A stretch of DNA of 64,000 nt, from NCBI GenBank assembly GCA_017139535.1, contig WOUO01000008.1, forward strand, positions 930,001 to 994,000. Direction: 5' to 3'. Below, one piece after another: positions 42,350 through 53,236 of the stretch. The notes under the pieces are model-generated. The model had not been told where the DNA came from and searched no databases. It was given only the letters and a program-made list of their open reading frames with translations. Position 1 is the first letter of the stretch. The number at the start of each line of letters is the position of its first letter. The translations under genes and the position numbers were made by a program. This DNA comes from Trichocladium uniseriatum (Eukaryota > Ascomycota > Sordariomycetes > Sordariales > Chaetomiaceae).

Positions 42350-42854
42350 ATGCTCCGAAATCCCCGCCTCCTACCAGGCCGTTGCGCCCTCCCTCGAACC
42401 ATCAACCTAACCATCACCACCCGCCCAGTAACCTTCACCACAGGCAAAAGCACCACCGCCCGACCTATAATCCCTACCAGCACCAAGAAACCCACCACCC
42501 CCCTAAAGCAGCGCACAGCCAGCCCCTTCGCCCGACCCCTCTCGACCTGGAGTCCCAGCACGTAATACTACACCCCACAACGCCCCTTGGATTCGAATGA
42601 TACTATCCAACGACCCAACGAGGCTAATACCAAGTTTGTGAGATAACTACAGAATTGCGACGATCGCAGGTGGGAGTATGCTCGCCGGCTCGTGGTACGT
42701 GATACACACGGGACGGACTTACAAGGCCGGGGACGAGGCGGGCAAGTATGACGAGAAGGTGCTGGGCACGAGGAGGGAGAGGGAGGGTAAGGTGAATAGG
42801 GATTGGGTGGGGTATGATCGGTGGGTTGGGGGGGGGGAGGGGGTAGTGAGATAG
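42350..42854 (+). CDS. small membrane protein, probably mitochondrial
   Basis: Two exons, 42350-42561 and 42653-42854, give 137 residues; the 91-nt intron ends TAACTACAG and the phase-2 junction restores Thr. The first 70 residues are basic, Ser/Thr/Pro-rich and free of acidic residues (MLRNPRLLPGRCALPR and on), as expected of a mitochondrial presequence. Exon 2 starts with a Gly/Ala-rich hydrophobic stretch (IATIAGGSMLAGSWYVIH), then a charged tail (AGDEAGKYDEKVLGTRRE). The layout suggests a single-pass inner-membrane protein. I do not recognise the family. The intergenic space to the previous gene is 251 bp, with nothing else in it. Confidence 0.55.
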
Positions 42855-42989
42855 GGTGAAGGAGAGAGGAATGGGGAGGAGATGAGTAAAAGGGAAAAGT
42901 GTTGATGGATTGGGTTGGGGTAATAGGAGTGGCGATCTCGAGAGTGTTTGGTTATACTCTCCGCACGTTGATAGGTAACCTGCCCCCGT

Positions 42990-44171
42990 TTAGATCGTGT
43001 CGTTGATTAATTCCGAATTCTCCTGCGGTTCACCAAACTGGGTGTCACCGATCGGGTGGTTGTCCATCCAGCGGATCATGTGGTACGCATCAGGGGTGGG
43101 TTTGTTGCTGTAAAAGTTTAGGAGGCGCGACTGTCGCATCACAAGGGATCGGCCGTTGAAATGGAACTGCGTGATGCGACCCAGTCTGTCGTGCTGAAAG
43201 GAAAAGACGAGAGCCTGTACGTAGGTAATCAGTCAACAATGGGCGGCGATGCCATAGTCCAGAGAGGGGCATCGGGCCTTACAGGCAACGTGTGGTGCTG
43301 AGAGAAGTCACCGCGTCGGAACTGGTGCTTGAGGAGTCCCACAGCAGCCGCCACCTCACTTCGCAAGACCTTGCCTTCTCTAGCCTCACTAGAATCCACC
43401 ACGGCGCCTCCGATGTGTGGCATGTCAATAGGCTCGTTGAGCAGGAAGGCCTTGCTCGCATGGAACACGTATGGCCGTGGGGGCGACCCGACTCGTGTAT
43501 AAGACGGAACATGCTGCGGGAGGTTGAACATGCGGCCTGGGACAAGATTGACCTCACTAAAAAGTAGTACACAAATCAGTGTTTGAAGCAATGACGATAG
43601 CTTTGAGCTAGACCTACGCTAAATAGTGCCACTTCGAATCGTGCCAGACGGAGTGGTTGGACTTGTGGAAGCGAGTCGCGCCCGCCGCAACCAAGCACCA
43701 GAATAGTCGAGATTCGGCCTGTGTATGGGCGCTACAGAGTGGATGAAACGCCTCGGGGTCGTATGTAACATTAGGGTCATCCATAAAACTCGTGTACGAA
43801 CCCCGCCGGCATATCGTGGGCCAGCCGCCCATCTCGCGCCCACACTTTGCGATGAACGCGTCAGTCTTCTGCCGCGCTTCTTCCAGGGTATAACGAGGAG
43901 CGAAGAAACGAGGGCCGGCTTCGACCGTGTGTTCATCGATGTCGAGAGGCTGGGCCTTCCGCACGTTCAGTTCTGCCAGGTGCTGGTCGTTCAGGGTGTA
44001 GACCCCGTCGCCGAACCCCTCGATTTGCTCAAGGACAGTATCGAGGTAGTCGAGGCATTCCTCCTTGAACTGTTCTGCTTGGACTTCCGGGTCGTCGTGT
44101 ATTGGGTGAGGATTGACTTGGGGGTCCGGCGGCGTCGACTCGAATGAAATTAGTCTTCTGATGCGATCCAT
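42990..44171 (-). CDS. protein of unknown function
   Basis: Three exons, 44171-43618, 43556-43283 and 43214-42990, give 350 residues; introns are 61 nt (GTAGGT...TTTAG) and 68 nt (GTAAGG...TACAG) and phases agree. It starts MDRIRRLISFESTPPDP, with an acidic helical part (EECLDYLDTVLEQIEGFGDG), then a Cys/Trp segment (CGREMGGWPTICRRGSY), HPLCSAHTQAESRLFWCLV, and in exon 2 VNLVPGRMFNLPQHVPSY. Exon 3 ends with FHFNGRSLVMRQSRLLNF and YHMIRWMDNHPIGD. No signal peptide or membrane helix. I see no catalytic signature. An in-frame ATG at 44375 exists upstream but the added part looks non-coding. The repeated His/Trp content could reflect a metal or ligand site, which is speculation. Confidence 0.7.
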
Positions 44172-47100
44172 TGTGGCTGCAGTTAGCAACTTTATAGATC
44201 CCTCTGAGATGCTTGCGTTGTTCACGTTGGACGCGTCACGAAATCGCCGAAAACCTGGCGTGAAAAAAAGCAGATGGTCGCTGCCCAACCAACTAAAAAG
44301 GCGTGGTATGCATGGAATCATAATGCTTGATTTCAGAGGATCGGCTCCAGGTTGTCTTATCCCCCTGGTTCTCACCCACTAAAATACCCACAATCCCTTA
44401 CCCAAGTCTGCTCACACAATCACGTGTAGGCGCAGCTGAGCTGAAAGGTTCGCCTAATCCTAACCTAGAGAACAATGGGTATACGGCTGAGGATGGAGAT
44501 TAATTGCAAGACATTCATCCCCTTGACCCCATTATGAATCTCTGAGTCTTATTTGAATAGGCAGAAAATCAGAACAATGAGGTTGTGTTCGTTACGCTGA
44601 CTCAAGAGGTATTAGTTTCTTGCCTGTTAATATCTAAAGTAGACGTTTTTATTTTCTTGATATAGATAATGCTAGGAAATAACAGAATACTATTTGTTGG
44701 GATCAAGGTATCGTGCATGGGACTCGAGCTATTAGTTGACCATTTTATCCTGCGTGATTCAGTTCTTCCCCACTTGCGAAGCATCAACTCACTCTAGGTA
44801 TCTATTACAACAAGATGGATACTAGGAGGGCTTCCCACGCAACAACGCCGACCCTCGACGTAGAAATGGCAATTTCTACGCGATGTGGGTGGTCTTTTCC
44901 CTTCAACAGACGAGTGATTAATGTGTACTTCATAGTTACACTGCTGTGCGCCTCCTGCCCAGGCGGATCCAAGAACTGGCTCTTGTAGAAACACCGGGAA
45001 AAAGTGCATGGAACTATCCGCAAGAAAACTCTGACTGGCGATCTTTAGTTGCAAAACCTCAAGTTTGTACGGTGGGTATGGGTAATTAACTGTTTTGGAC
45101 ACTATCGGAATCGGCGCCGGCGACTGCGTTTGACGCAGTAGGCAAGCACTCGAATTAGGCTCGGTCTCGCTTTGAATTTGGACTCCGGTGGATCGTCTTT
45201 TGAGTGGCGAATTACACCAAGTCCATGTATGCTGGTTGTACACATGTACTTGCTCAGTTGCCTTCCATGGAAAGATCTCGGCCATCCCGAAGTTCCCCAA
45301 GAGACTGCAAACAGCAATGACCGAACTCGGCTACCTGGGCCGGATCAATCCCAAGGCTTTTCCAGGCCGTGGGTCTTGAGAGTGTCGAGACTTCGTACAA
45401 TCCAGTGAATCTACGGAATGAGGCCCGGGAACCAAACGACGACCCGAGCAATCTCCGCTCAGCTTTCTCAGGGTAAGTGCGCGTTCCCCCAACCTCTGCC
45501 CCCACGTAGGCTGCCCAACTGGTCCATCTGCATTGGATGGGGCTACACAAGGCAAGTGCGATGTTCAAGTTGACAAGCAGCGTTGGCCTCGTACGTCTGC
45601 CAATGACGACTCTCTAGATTCTGCCCCTTCCCTGTTCTAGCTCTTGGGTTCAAAAATTTTCAGATTTGGTCTTGTCCCTTTCCCGGAACATGGATCCGCA
45701 GCCCCATCTAGGTTTCAACAAACGCCGTTAAGTTAGCCTCTGCGGGCCTGCCCGACACCAAACGATCTCGAGTGCGCGAACTGGCGGTTTTCTGGCTCCG
45801 CCTTTTCGGTCATGCCGCCACGACGCCCCCACCTTCGCCAGGCTTCGCTCGGCTTCGTTCCGTCGAGACTAGCGATTGCCACTTTTGACAGAAGGGTAGG
45901 GTCAGGGACGCGGAGGGGACAGAGGTCGCAGTACGATGCATCACCACATCAAGCCCGGCCCATCCCCGATCTAGAGTACCCTGCATTTGATCGCCGGCTA
46001 AGCTCCCGAACACACGGCTCAACGGACAGCCACATGGGCAAAAGGGCCGCTCCGTGAACAGTGACGAAAGCCTCACCTACATGGTTTGCTCTGGCGCGGC
46101 GGCGCTTTTGCCGGGCCCGTATGCGACCAATTCCCAGAAGGGAAGTGGTGGATGGACCCGGGAAGTGTTGAGCTTTTAAGTTTGGCAGCTCAGAAATGTG
46201 ACACATCTGTTGTTTGCTGTCCAGGTCATCGAGCGTCAAACCGAGCCTTTGGCGTCGGTGGCGTCGATGCGGCTTGCGCTTGACTGTTAACAAAGTACGA
46301 CTTATGCAAGACTCTGCAGCAAAGCATCGCCCAGGAAACCGGGCCTGCCAATCCCAAGGCTTGGGTCGCCAATCTCCCCCCCCAAGGCAGGGGACTATCC
46401 CCAGGTTGCTTCTGCATGCGCTGCCATCCGGCGCATCGGCACTTGAGTTAGATCGATCACCGGCAACCGGATCAGATATCCGACTCGGAGATATTGCGCG
46501 GTTTGTGGCATGGTGGCGGGAGAGCAGACAACGACCCTTGCTGCTGCAACTAGCAATGTCCCCCCCCTGTTTGCAGTCCACTGGCTCCCGCAGTCGGGCA
46601 TCTCTTACCTCTTTTCACAGGACATTTGATCGTCTCGTCAAACGATTGGATACCCACGTGGAAGGCAGTCCTGGGTCGTACCAGATGGGGTTCCCTTTCT
46701 GGCGTGGTTAGCCGCGACAACCTCCGGCCAGCGGCATGCGGAGGGCTTGCCACTCATGAAACCGTGAGTTTGCATCCTGCTCGGAGACGGGTTCCCCTTC
46801 ATGTAACCCCTGATGGTGACATCCTCTCGCATACCACTAAGGTGCGGCATCCTCAGCCAGGCAGGCACCGCACCGGCTAGGCTGACCAAACAGTTTGACG
46901 AGACCCGGGCCGACGGCTGGCAGAACGGCTTCCAGGTCAGGGGGCAGTAGGTTCGACGAGGGGAAAACGTCGGTTCGGCTCGGGAAGAAAACAAGCTCGT
47001 CCTGATCTGGCAACTCTCTGTCCATTTCCAGCATGGTTTCCGATCAAACCACAGCAGCAACCTCCTCAGCAATTTCCAGTCAGAAATGATAGGAGCAGAT

Positions 47101-48294
47101 GTGCAGGGCGGCGATGGCCAGGCTAAGTTCGGCTGGCTGGCGGCCCGCTGCCACCCCGTCTCTCGAGCCTCAGCCGCGGGATATTAGATCAAGACTCGAG
47201 GCTGCCTCTTTGACGAGGACGAAACTGTCTCATCTCCCCGCAGTTTCAAGTCAACCTAGTGTTTCAATTGTTGGGACCCTATCTCATTTGAGTAATCTCA
47301 CCCTTCGAGTCTCGAGAACACACAACAGTTACCACTCATCTGAGAGTTTGAAACCTCTCCAGACCTCTACACGGTGAGCTGCATCACTTGATTGCCAAGG
47401 GTACTTGATACTGACTCCATCCAATCTGTCAGTCATTTGAGCAGGCATCCGTTAAACCAACTCGTGGTCCAAGGGCGGTGCGAGCTTCCCCAGCCGTTCG
47501 AACCCCCGCCACGGAAACCTACACAGACGTGCATACGAACCAGAAACCACCGACCCTGACCGCCCAAAGGCCACAGCCCGACCCATCCCCCACCTCATCG
47601 GGCACCGTTGCGGTCCTGACACTCTCTTGTTGAAGCGGGACACGACACCTTCACCACTATCAAGATAGAGCAGCAGAAGCAGCGGTGAAGAAGAGGAGGG
47701 AAAGGGGCGGTGGCAGAGAGTGCAGCTAAGGAGAGCCAGACAGTTGGCTGCCCGGGATCTGGGACCTCAGAGAATAGGTGCTGCCCCACGGCGGACGAGG
47801 GTGTTCAGAATGTTTATCAGCCTGGCCAGACCCCAGGTGGACATGGTCTTGTCTGGAGACAATGTCTTCGCCTCTGGTGCAGCTGCAGCTTTTGCGCCGT
47901 GGGCCTTTCACCTGAGCCAAGTTAACACGGCACGCATCTTCCAACAGCGGCTCCACGAAATGTCTTTCAACCCAGTTTCTTTGAAGGGCAATTGGCCAGA
48001 GCCGGGGCTCAAACAGCAGCCACAAGAGCACCACGGCCTCCCAGCATATGGCCGCGGGTTTTACCCCGTACCGTCACAAAACACAGAGAGCCAAGTACAG
48101 CTTCTGGTAGGTTGATCCCATGCCGGCCGGTCTCTTTGTCTTGGAGAGAGAAACTGATACCGTTGGCCCCGGGAAAGACCGGGGAAGAAGCACCACTGAC
48201 GAACAACCCCACGTCACGCCCTCCCTCCTATGCCTCGCACTACTCCGCATCAACCGAGTCGAGGCCGGGAGTCTGCCACCCTTCGAGTGCAAAC
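44172..48294. other. 4.1-kb gene-poor stretch
   Basis: I see no supportable gene. A 168-codon minus frame (45300-44794) and several others have no domain and no plausible splice partners. The part 44500-44790 is clearly AT-rich compared with its surroundings. The right portion, from about 47.4 kb, is probably the promoter and a long 5' leader of the Myb-like gene; such long leaders are common for fungal regulators. Confidence 0.45.
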
Positions 48295-49783
48295 ATGGCC
48301 ACCAGCTCCCAGCTTCTGGACTCGTCGTACTGGCAAATGGTACAAGGGGCCGCAGCCCTTTCCTCGTTTGCACCCCATGGCGGGGACCCAGTGTGGGACC
48401 ACGCACACCAAAGCATCAACCCTTCGGTGCTGGAGTACAACTCTTACACGGTGGGTGTCCATGCCAGTGTGCTCCCACAACATGTCTTCCGGCCTGGTGG
48501 GGCATTTCCAACCATGACGCTAGCGTCGATGCCCGACAAGGCCTCGGCAGACCACGGCAGCACCGACTCCAAGCTGTATGATTCATCAGACATGCTGGAG
48601 GCCATGGTGCTCAGCGACGAGCCGAGCCAAACCTCCTGGAGTGTGTCATCACCTGCAAGCCCGGTTGACTACGATGACGACTCTTGTGTCGATGTGACAG
48701 TGCATCAAACTGCTGCCGGTAGCACCTGGCCAGGACCTTCAGGAGACGAGAAGACGGTGTCCCCAAAGATGCTGCGGCTTCGGCCGACACCATCCCCGGC
48801 GTCTTCCTGCGAGTCTATCCGCACAACCTTCTTGGCCGGAACTGCCGAGGCTGACGAGTCGCTTCACTGCACCAGCTCCGGCGTGGGATCTTCACAAGCA
48901 GCAAAGCAGGATGGACTCGGGGGCCCGGTCCTAAAGGCACGCAAGCTGCTGCCAGCGAGCTCGCAAAACAGCATGTCGAGGCGTCAGTCCATGGCCCGCT
49001 CCGGCTCCCCGTCCCATCCTTCGAGAAAGCTGAGCAAGCTTAAACCCATGCCGAGGCTCGCACCAGCGCCCCGGCTACCATCACCGCTGGACAGCCTCCA
49101 GCCATCCCGCACTCGACTGCCCGCTGCGTCGATGTTTGGGGGTATTGATAACACGGAAATAGCGCGAATTGAGCTGGCGGACCGTTGCTCCAAGGACGAC
49201 TTTCTTGTCAAATACAAGCAGGCGGGCTTGACATACAAAGAGATCCGGCGCATGGGGGGTTTTACTGAAGCTGAGTCGACGTTGCGTGGAAGGTATCGCA
49301 CCCTGACCAAGAGCCGTGAGGCGCGGGTCCGCAAGCCCGAGTGGTCTGACAAGGATGTAAGTTCTTTGCGCTGTGCCTGAGTTGATCAAACACGACCCTT
49401 TCCACAAACCATCCCTTCCCATCGACCCCCCTCTCCATCCACAGGTTGCACATAAACACTAGGCTCGTTTAACATAAACTCATGCTGACACCGACTCTTA
49501 GCTCCGCCTCCTCGAAAAGGGTGCCCGCGAGCTGGCGCACACCTCGGATCTCAACCCGGCCAAGGTCCCCTGGAAGAAGGTGGCCGAGTACATCAGCGCC
49601 AACGGCGGCACCTACCACTTTGGCAACTCGACGGTGCGCAAGCGGTGGGACGAGCTGGTGCGCGAGCAGCTTGCGCTGGGCAAGAACATGCGGCTGCCGT
49701 TTTATGAGCAGAGCCCTGGTCGGGGGCTGGGGAACGAGCAGGAGGGCGGTTTCCTTCCGAGTGTTTATGGGCAGGGAGCATGA
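48295..49783 (+). CDS. Myb/SANT-like DNA-binding protein
   Basis: Two exons, 48295-49356 and 49502-49783, give 447 residues; the 145-nt intron (GTAAGT...TCTTAG) is phase 0 and splits the SANT helix bundle. The first 280 residues are Ser/Pro-rich and disordered, with an acidic patch (PVDYDDDSCVD). From about residue 305 comes IARIELADRCSKDDFLVKYKQAGLTYKEIRRMGGF, a helical block followed by basic STLRGRYRTLTKSREARVRKP, then a Myb/SANT repeat: WSDKD, LRLLEKGARELA, VPWKKVAEYI, FGNSTVRKRWDELV with the spaced Trp residues. Serine- and Arg-rich nuclear-localisation-like sequences precede it. It should be a nuclear regulator; targets are unknown. I chose the ATG at 48295 because the frame upstream to 47992 lacks an ATG. 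Confidence 0.82.
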
Positions 49784-49945
49784 TGATACATGGAATGGGC
49801 GGTGGGAGTAATAGGGTGTGTGAGGTTGTTGTGTGTACTTTGGGCAGGAAATAATAGCTGATTTAATAGATGAACATATGTGGGGCACATCCAACACAGT
49901 CATCCAAGCCGTGACATCTCAGCAATGCCTTCTAGGCGGCACACC

Positions 49946-51147
49946 TCAAAGCAGCGGCGGCGCCTGAACCGCCGGCACCCCTATCCTCCCGAGAATCTCC
50001 AGCAACTGCTCCGGCTCGGCCCGCAGGGCATCCCACTCGGCCTGAGACTTGACCAGCGCCGTGCCCGCCAGCACTGTGCCATTCAGCGCCAGCTTGCCGA
50101 CCTCCTTCCTCCCCTCCCCTCCCTCCTCGGCCGGCACAGTCACTGCCTGACCCTCAGCCACCCGCGGCACAATCACCATGGCATCCCTTGTCATGCCCAG
50201 GTTATAACTAATCCTCGCCTCTTTTCCATCCCCCTCCCCATCCCCATCCGTGCCATCATCAGCCCAGCCACTCCCCAACACAGCCTCACACGCCCGCCGA
50301 TACAGCCTCATATACACCGCGTGCAAATCCTCCCCCACCCCCTCAGCAAACGTCTCAAACGGCACCTTCCCCCTCAACCCACCCCTAGCGGAATGCACCA
50401 ACCCAGCAGCCAACACCCCCCACACAGCACCACCACCACCACCAACACCACCTTCCCCTTCCAACCCCTCTTTCATCCGCTCAATAGGCAACATCTGGAT
50501 ATGACGATGCGGCTGGCTTGCGCCAGAGTGGGGGCCCGAGTTGAAGAAGACGAATAACCCCCCCTCCTCTTCATCCCCCTCCCCACCACTTTGTTGGTGG
50601 TGGTGGGAGTGGTAAGCTTCCACGCAAGCATATGCCACAGCCAGGTCCTGGGGTTCCAGTAGGTGGGTCTGCTCCTTGAAGGCGGTGGTGGCGAGGATGA
50701 AGTGTTCGGGGACGACGGCGAACTTGTTGAGGACGAGGTTGTGGGTGGGCCCTAGGGGGGTGATGAGCATCGGGGCGGGGGGGTTGTCGAAGGGGTCGAA
50801 GAAGGGTTTTTTGTTCTTTTCCTGGGTTCGGGTTTGTTCTTCTTGGGAGGGGGAGAGGGAAGGGGGGTTGGTGGTGATGGAGGGGGCTGCGGGGAGCGGG
50901 GCTTTGGGTTTGGCGGCTAGGGAGGGGGAGAAGCGGAGTTGGAACTGGGTGTGTTAGATAGGAGAATAAATAATTAGGAAGGTGGGTAAGGACACACAGG
51001 AATCGAGTTGACGCTGATGAGAGTGACTTGGGTCGGGAAAAAGTGCACATCGCCGCTGGCGCGCGCGCGGGCAAAGGCCGTCTTGACCAGCTCGGGGAGG
51101 TTGGCAGGGACCTTTACGAGCGCCATAATATCGGACGGCGCTGTCAT
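49946..51147 (-). CDS. apa2: ATP adenylyltransferase / diadenosine tetraphosphate phosphorylase
   Basis: Two exons, 51147-50998 and 50944-49946, give 382 residues; the 53-nt intron has CTAAC close to its CCCAG acceptor. The N-terminal part carries ALVKVPANLPELVKTAFARA and FFPTQVTLIS, then a Lys/Pro-rich loop ending KKPFFDPFDNPPAPMLI, and HNLVLNKFAVVPEHFILAT, a signature of the family. The catalytic HIT-like motif is SQPHRHIQMLPIE near the middle, preceded by FVFFNSGPHSGA. ISYNLGMTRDAMVIVPR and LALNGTVLAGTALVKS are further family segments. The enzyme degrades Ap4A with phosphate to ADP and ATP in the cytosol. Odd features are Gly/Glu-rich low-complexity inserts (after HHHQQSGG and around the GEGGVGGGGG run) that lengthen it relative to yeast Apa2. 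Confidence 0.9.
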
Positions 51148-51379
51148 GGTGGGAAATGGGTGTATATGTGGTCGAGGTTGCAGGAGGAAAATGGCAGACT
51201 CGGGGTGGGAATGCCTTCGATGAGGTCATACTGTGGTCCGTGCGCTGCCCCTGGCCCTGCCAAGAAACCCAGGTGTGACCCTGGTTTGCATGAAGAACCT
51301 CAGCCAGGTCCCGGATAACGAAGTGGTGTCAATACTCTATCACGCGTCTATATCTTGTCTAGTCTCGCCTGTAATGTGT

Positions 51380-52491
51380 TCAAATCCCCGGCAGTCCGAC
51401 AATCCCCCGCAGGGCCGGAACCCATCGCGGGAGGATGTAGGTGACGTACAGGCCAGCCAGGGCAACCACCAGTCCAGTAAGCTGCAGATATAGGTTAGCA
51501 TAACATTCAGCGCACTTTGAATCAGCAAACTCACCTTCTCAAACCACGTGTGAAAGTAAATCGCCGTCATGAGCAGCATCCACCCACACAGCCCAATCAC
51601 CGCCGCTGCCAGCTTCCCGCCGTGGCCCAACGACTCCAACACCGACACCGCCAGCCCCTCGTCATGCCGCACCCCGTCCTCCTTCCGCCGCGCATCAACA
51701 CCCGCCCCCTTAACCGCCCCATCATGCATCACCACGCTCCTCTCCTCCTGAACATGCTTAGCCCACCTGGCAACCACCCACCCAACCTCCTGCACCAAAA
51801 AGAAACTCCCCAACACCAACAAAAACACATGCCCACTAATATCATGCCCACCACTCCATCTTCCCCCCGACGCCTTACACGCCGCAGCAGTAACCACCTC
51901 CCTCACCCCCCCCTCATCCCTGCCCATCCCCTCCTCACACCTCCCCCCACTCCACCGAAACCCCCGATCAATAATCGCCGGCCCAAAAAACCACTGCGTC
52001 ACGAAAACCCACCAAACCGTCACCACTCCCCACCTCACTCCGGCCCTCCACATCCTCCCCACCCTCACATCACCCCCTTGGTGCAACCGAAAAGCAGGAT
52101 GCGTCCCCACGAACAGTACAAACACCCCCGTCACCCACGCCCACCCCCTCTTGACAAAGAGGACATTAAACAGGTTATCCTTGCGCGCAAAATACGAGGG
52201 CGCGTCGTGCGGCGCGTGGGCCTGGCGGATTGCGTCGTAGGGTGCGGCGCGGGTTTCTGGGGATAAGGCGGAGAAGGCGGCGCCGAAGAGGAGGAGGGCT
52301 GGGTAGAGGGATAAGAGGGCGAGTTCGGTGGGCGTGGGGAGGTACGGGTTGTTGCGGGGTTTTTTGGAGGTTGTAGTGGTGGTGGTGGAGGTTATGCGGG
52401 CGGAGCGGGTGGTTGGAGGGGAGGAGGGGGAGAGTTGGGAGGGGGATTTGTGCCGGTTTGTAGGGGTTGGTTCGGAGGTGGAGGAGGACAT
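51380..52491 (-). CDS. FIT2/Scs3-family lipid-droplet biogenesis membrane protein
   Basis: Two exons, 52491-51535 and 51481-51380, give 352 residues; the 53-nt intron has GTGAGT, TGCTAACC and CTGCAG. After a Ser/Thr/Pro-rich cytosolic leader, about six hydrophobic segments follow (TELALLSLYPALLLFGAAF, WVTGVFVLFVGTHPAF, WGVVTVWWVFVTQWFFGP, HVFLLVLGSFFLVQEVGWVV, LAAAVIGLCGWMLLMTAIYF, LVVALAGLYVTYIL). The motif GGHDISGH is the hallmark of FIT proteins. In yeast, Scs3 and Yft2 act at the ER in lipid-droplet budding and phospholipid balance; mammalian FIT2 has acyl-CoA diphosphatase activity. ATG 52491 has a strong context (ACAATG); ATG 52590 in frame would add 33 residues. No neighbouring lipid gene is evident. 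Confidence 0.87.
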
Positions 52492-53236
52492 TGTCGGTTG
52501 TTGGGCGGGTTGGGTTCGCCGCGGTGGTGGTGGTTTGAAGGGTGGTTGTGGCGTGGTTGGGGAAGGAGTGTGCTGTTCGGTCGGTCGCATCAAGGTTGTC
52601 GAGTCCGGAGTAATTGTTGGAGCGATTGAGATTATTGAGAGAGAAGCGCAAAGATCTTTGCGAAGTAGAGAGTGTGGGTTCGAGCGCTGCACCGCGGGTG
52701 GTGTCTTTACGTAGAAAGGAAACAAAGAAGGTGGATTTGGATGAAGTTGTCGCGATGGCCTTGGCTGCAAGAAGTCTTAAATTGAAAGCAATGACGTTGT
52801 CGAAATTTGTCTTGGCATTCTCGTGGCTTCGACGTTGCGCGGCAGGCAAAGCAGCCGAGGTTCCTGGACCCGCCACCGAACCCACTAACATCACCGCCAA
52901 CACCACCATCAACATCATTATCACTAAATGAGTTATGAAATATAACACTTGAAGAAATGAAATGACGCGAGACGTGTATTCCATCTAATTTATGGCTATT
53001 TTCCCTCGCCAGGTTCAACTCCCAAACGCCAGGAAATACCCTTGCAAAATGCCGGCCAGCAGAAGAGAACAAGTGACCACCATATAAACCAAAAGCAAAC
53101 CGCCCTCAAAAAATAAAATAAAATAAAACACTCGTCGTATCCTCCTCCTTGGGTATCTATCATATCTCATCCAACACCCCCTCCCTCACACTCATGGGAA
53201 TCCAGCCCAACCCCCTCTTACCCCTCCCCCTGGCCA
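52492..53236. other. intergenic stretch
   Basis: The left part is leader and promoter of the FIT-family gene. The right part is the 3' flank of the GH55 gene; an AAATAAAATAAAATAAAA tract lies near 53110-53127. No gene seen. Confidence 0.45.

Noticed and set aside
44794..45300. 168-codon minus-strand frame
   Set aside because: No domain, signal peptide or splice partner; I could not tell it from chance.
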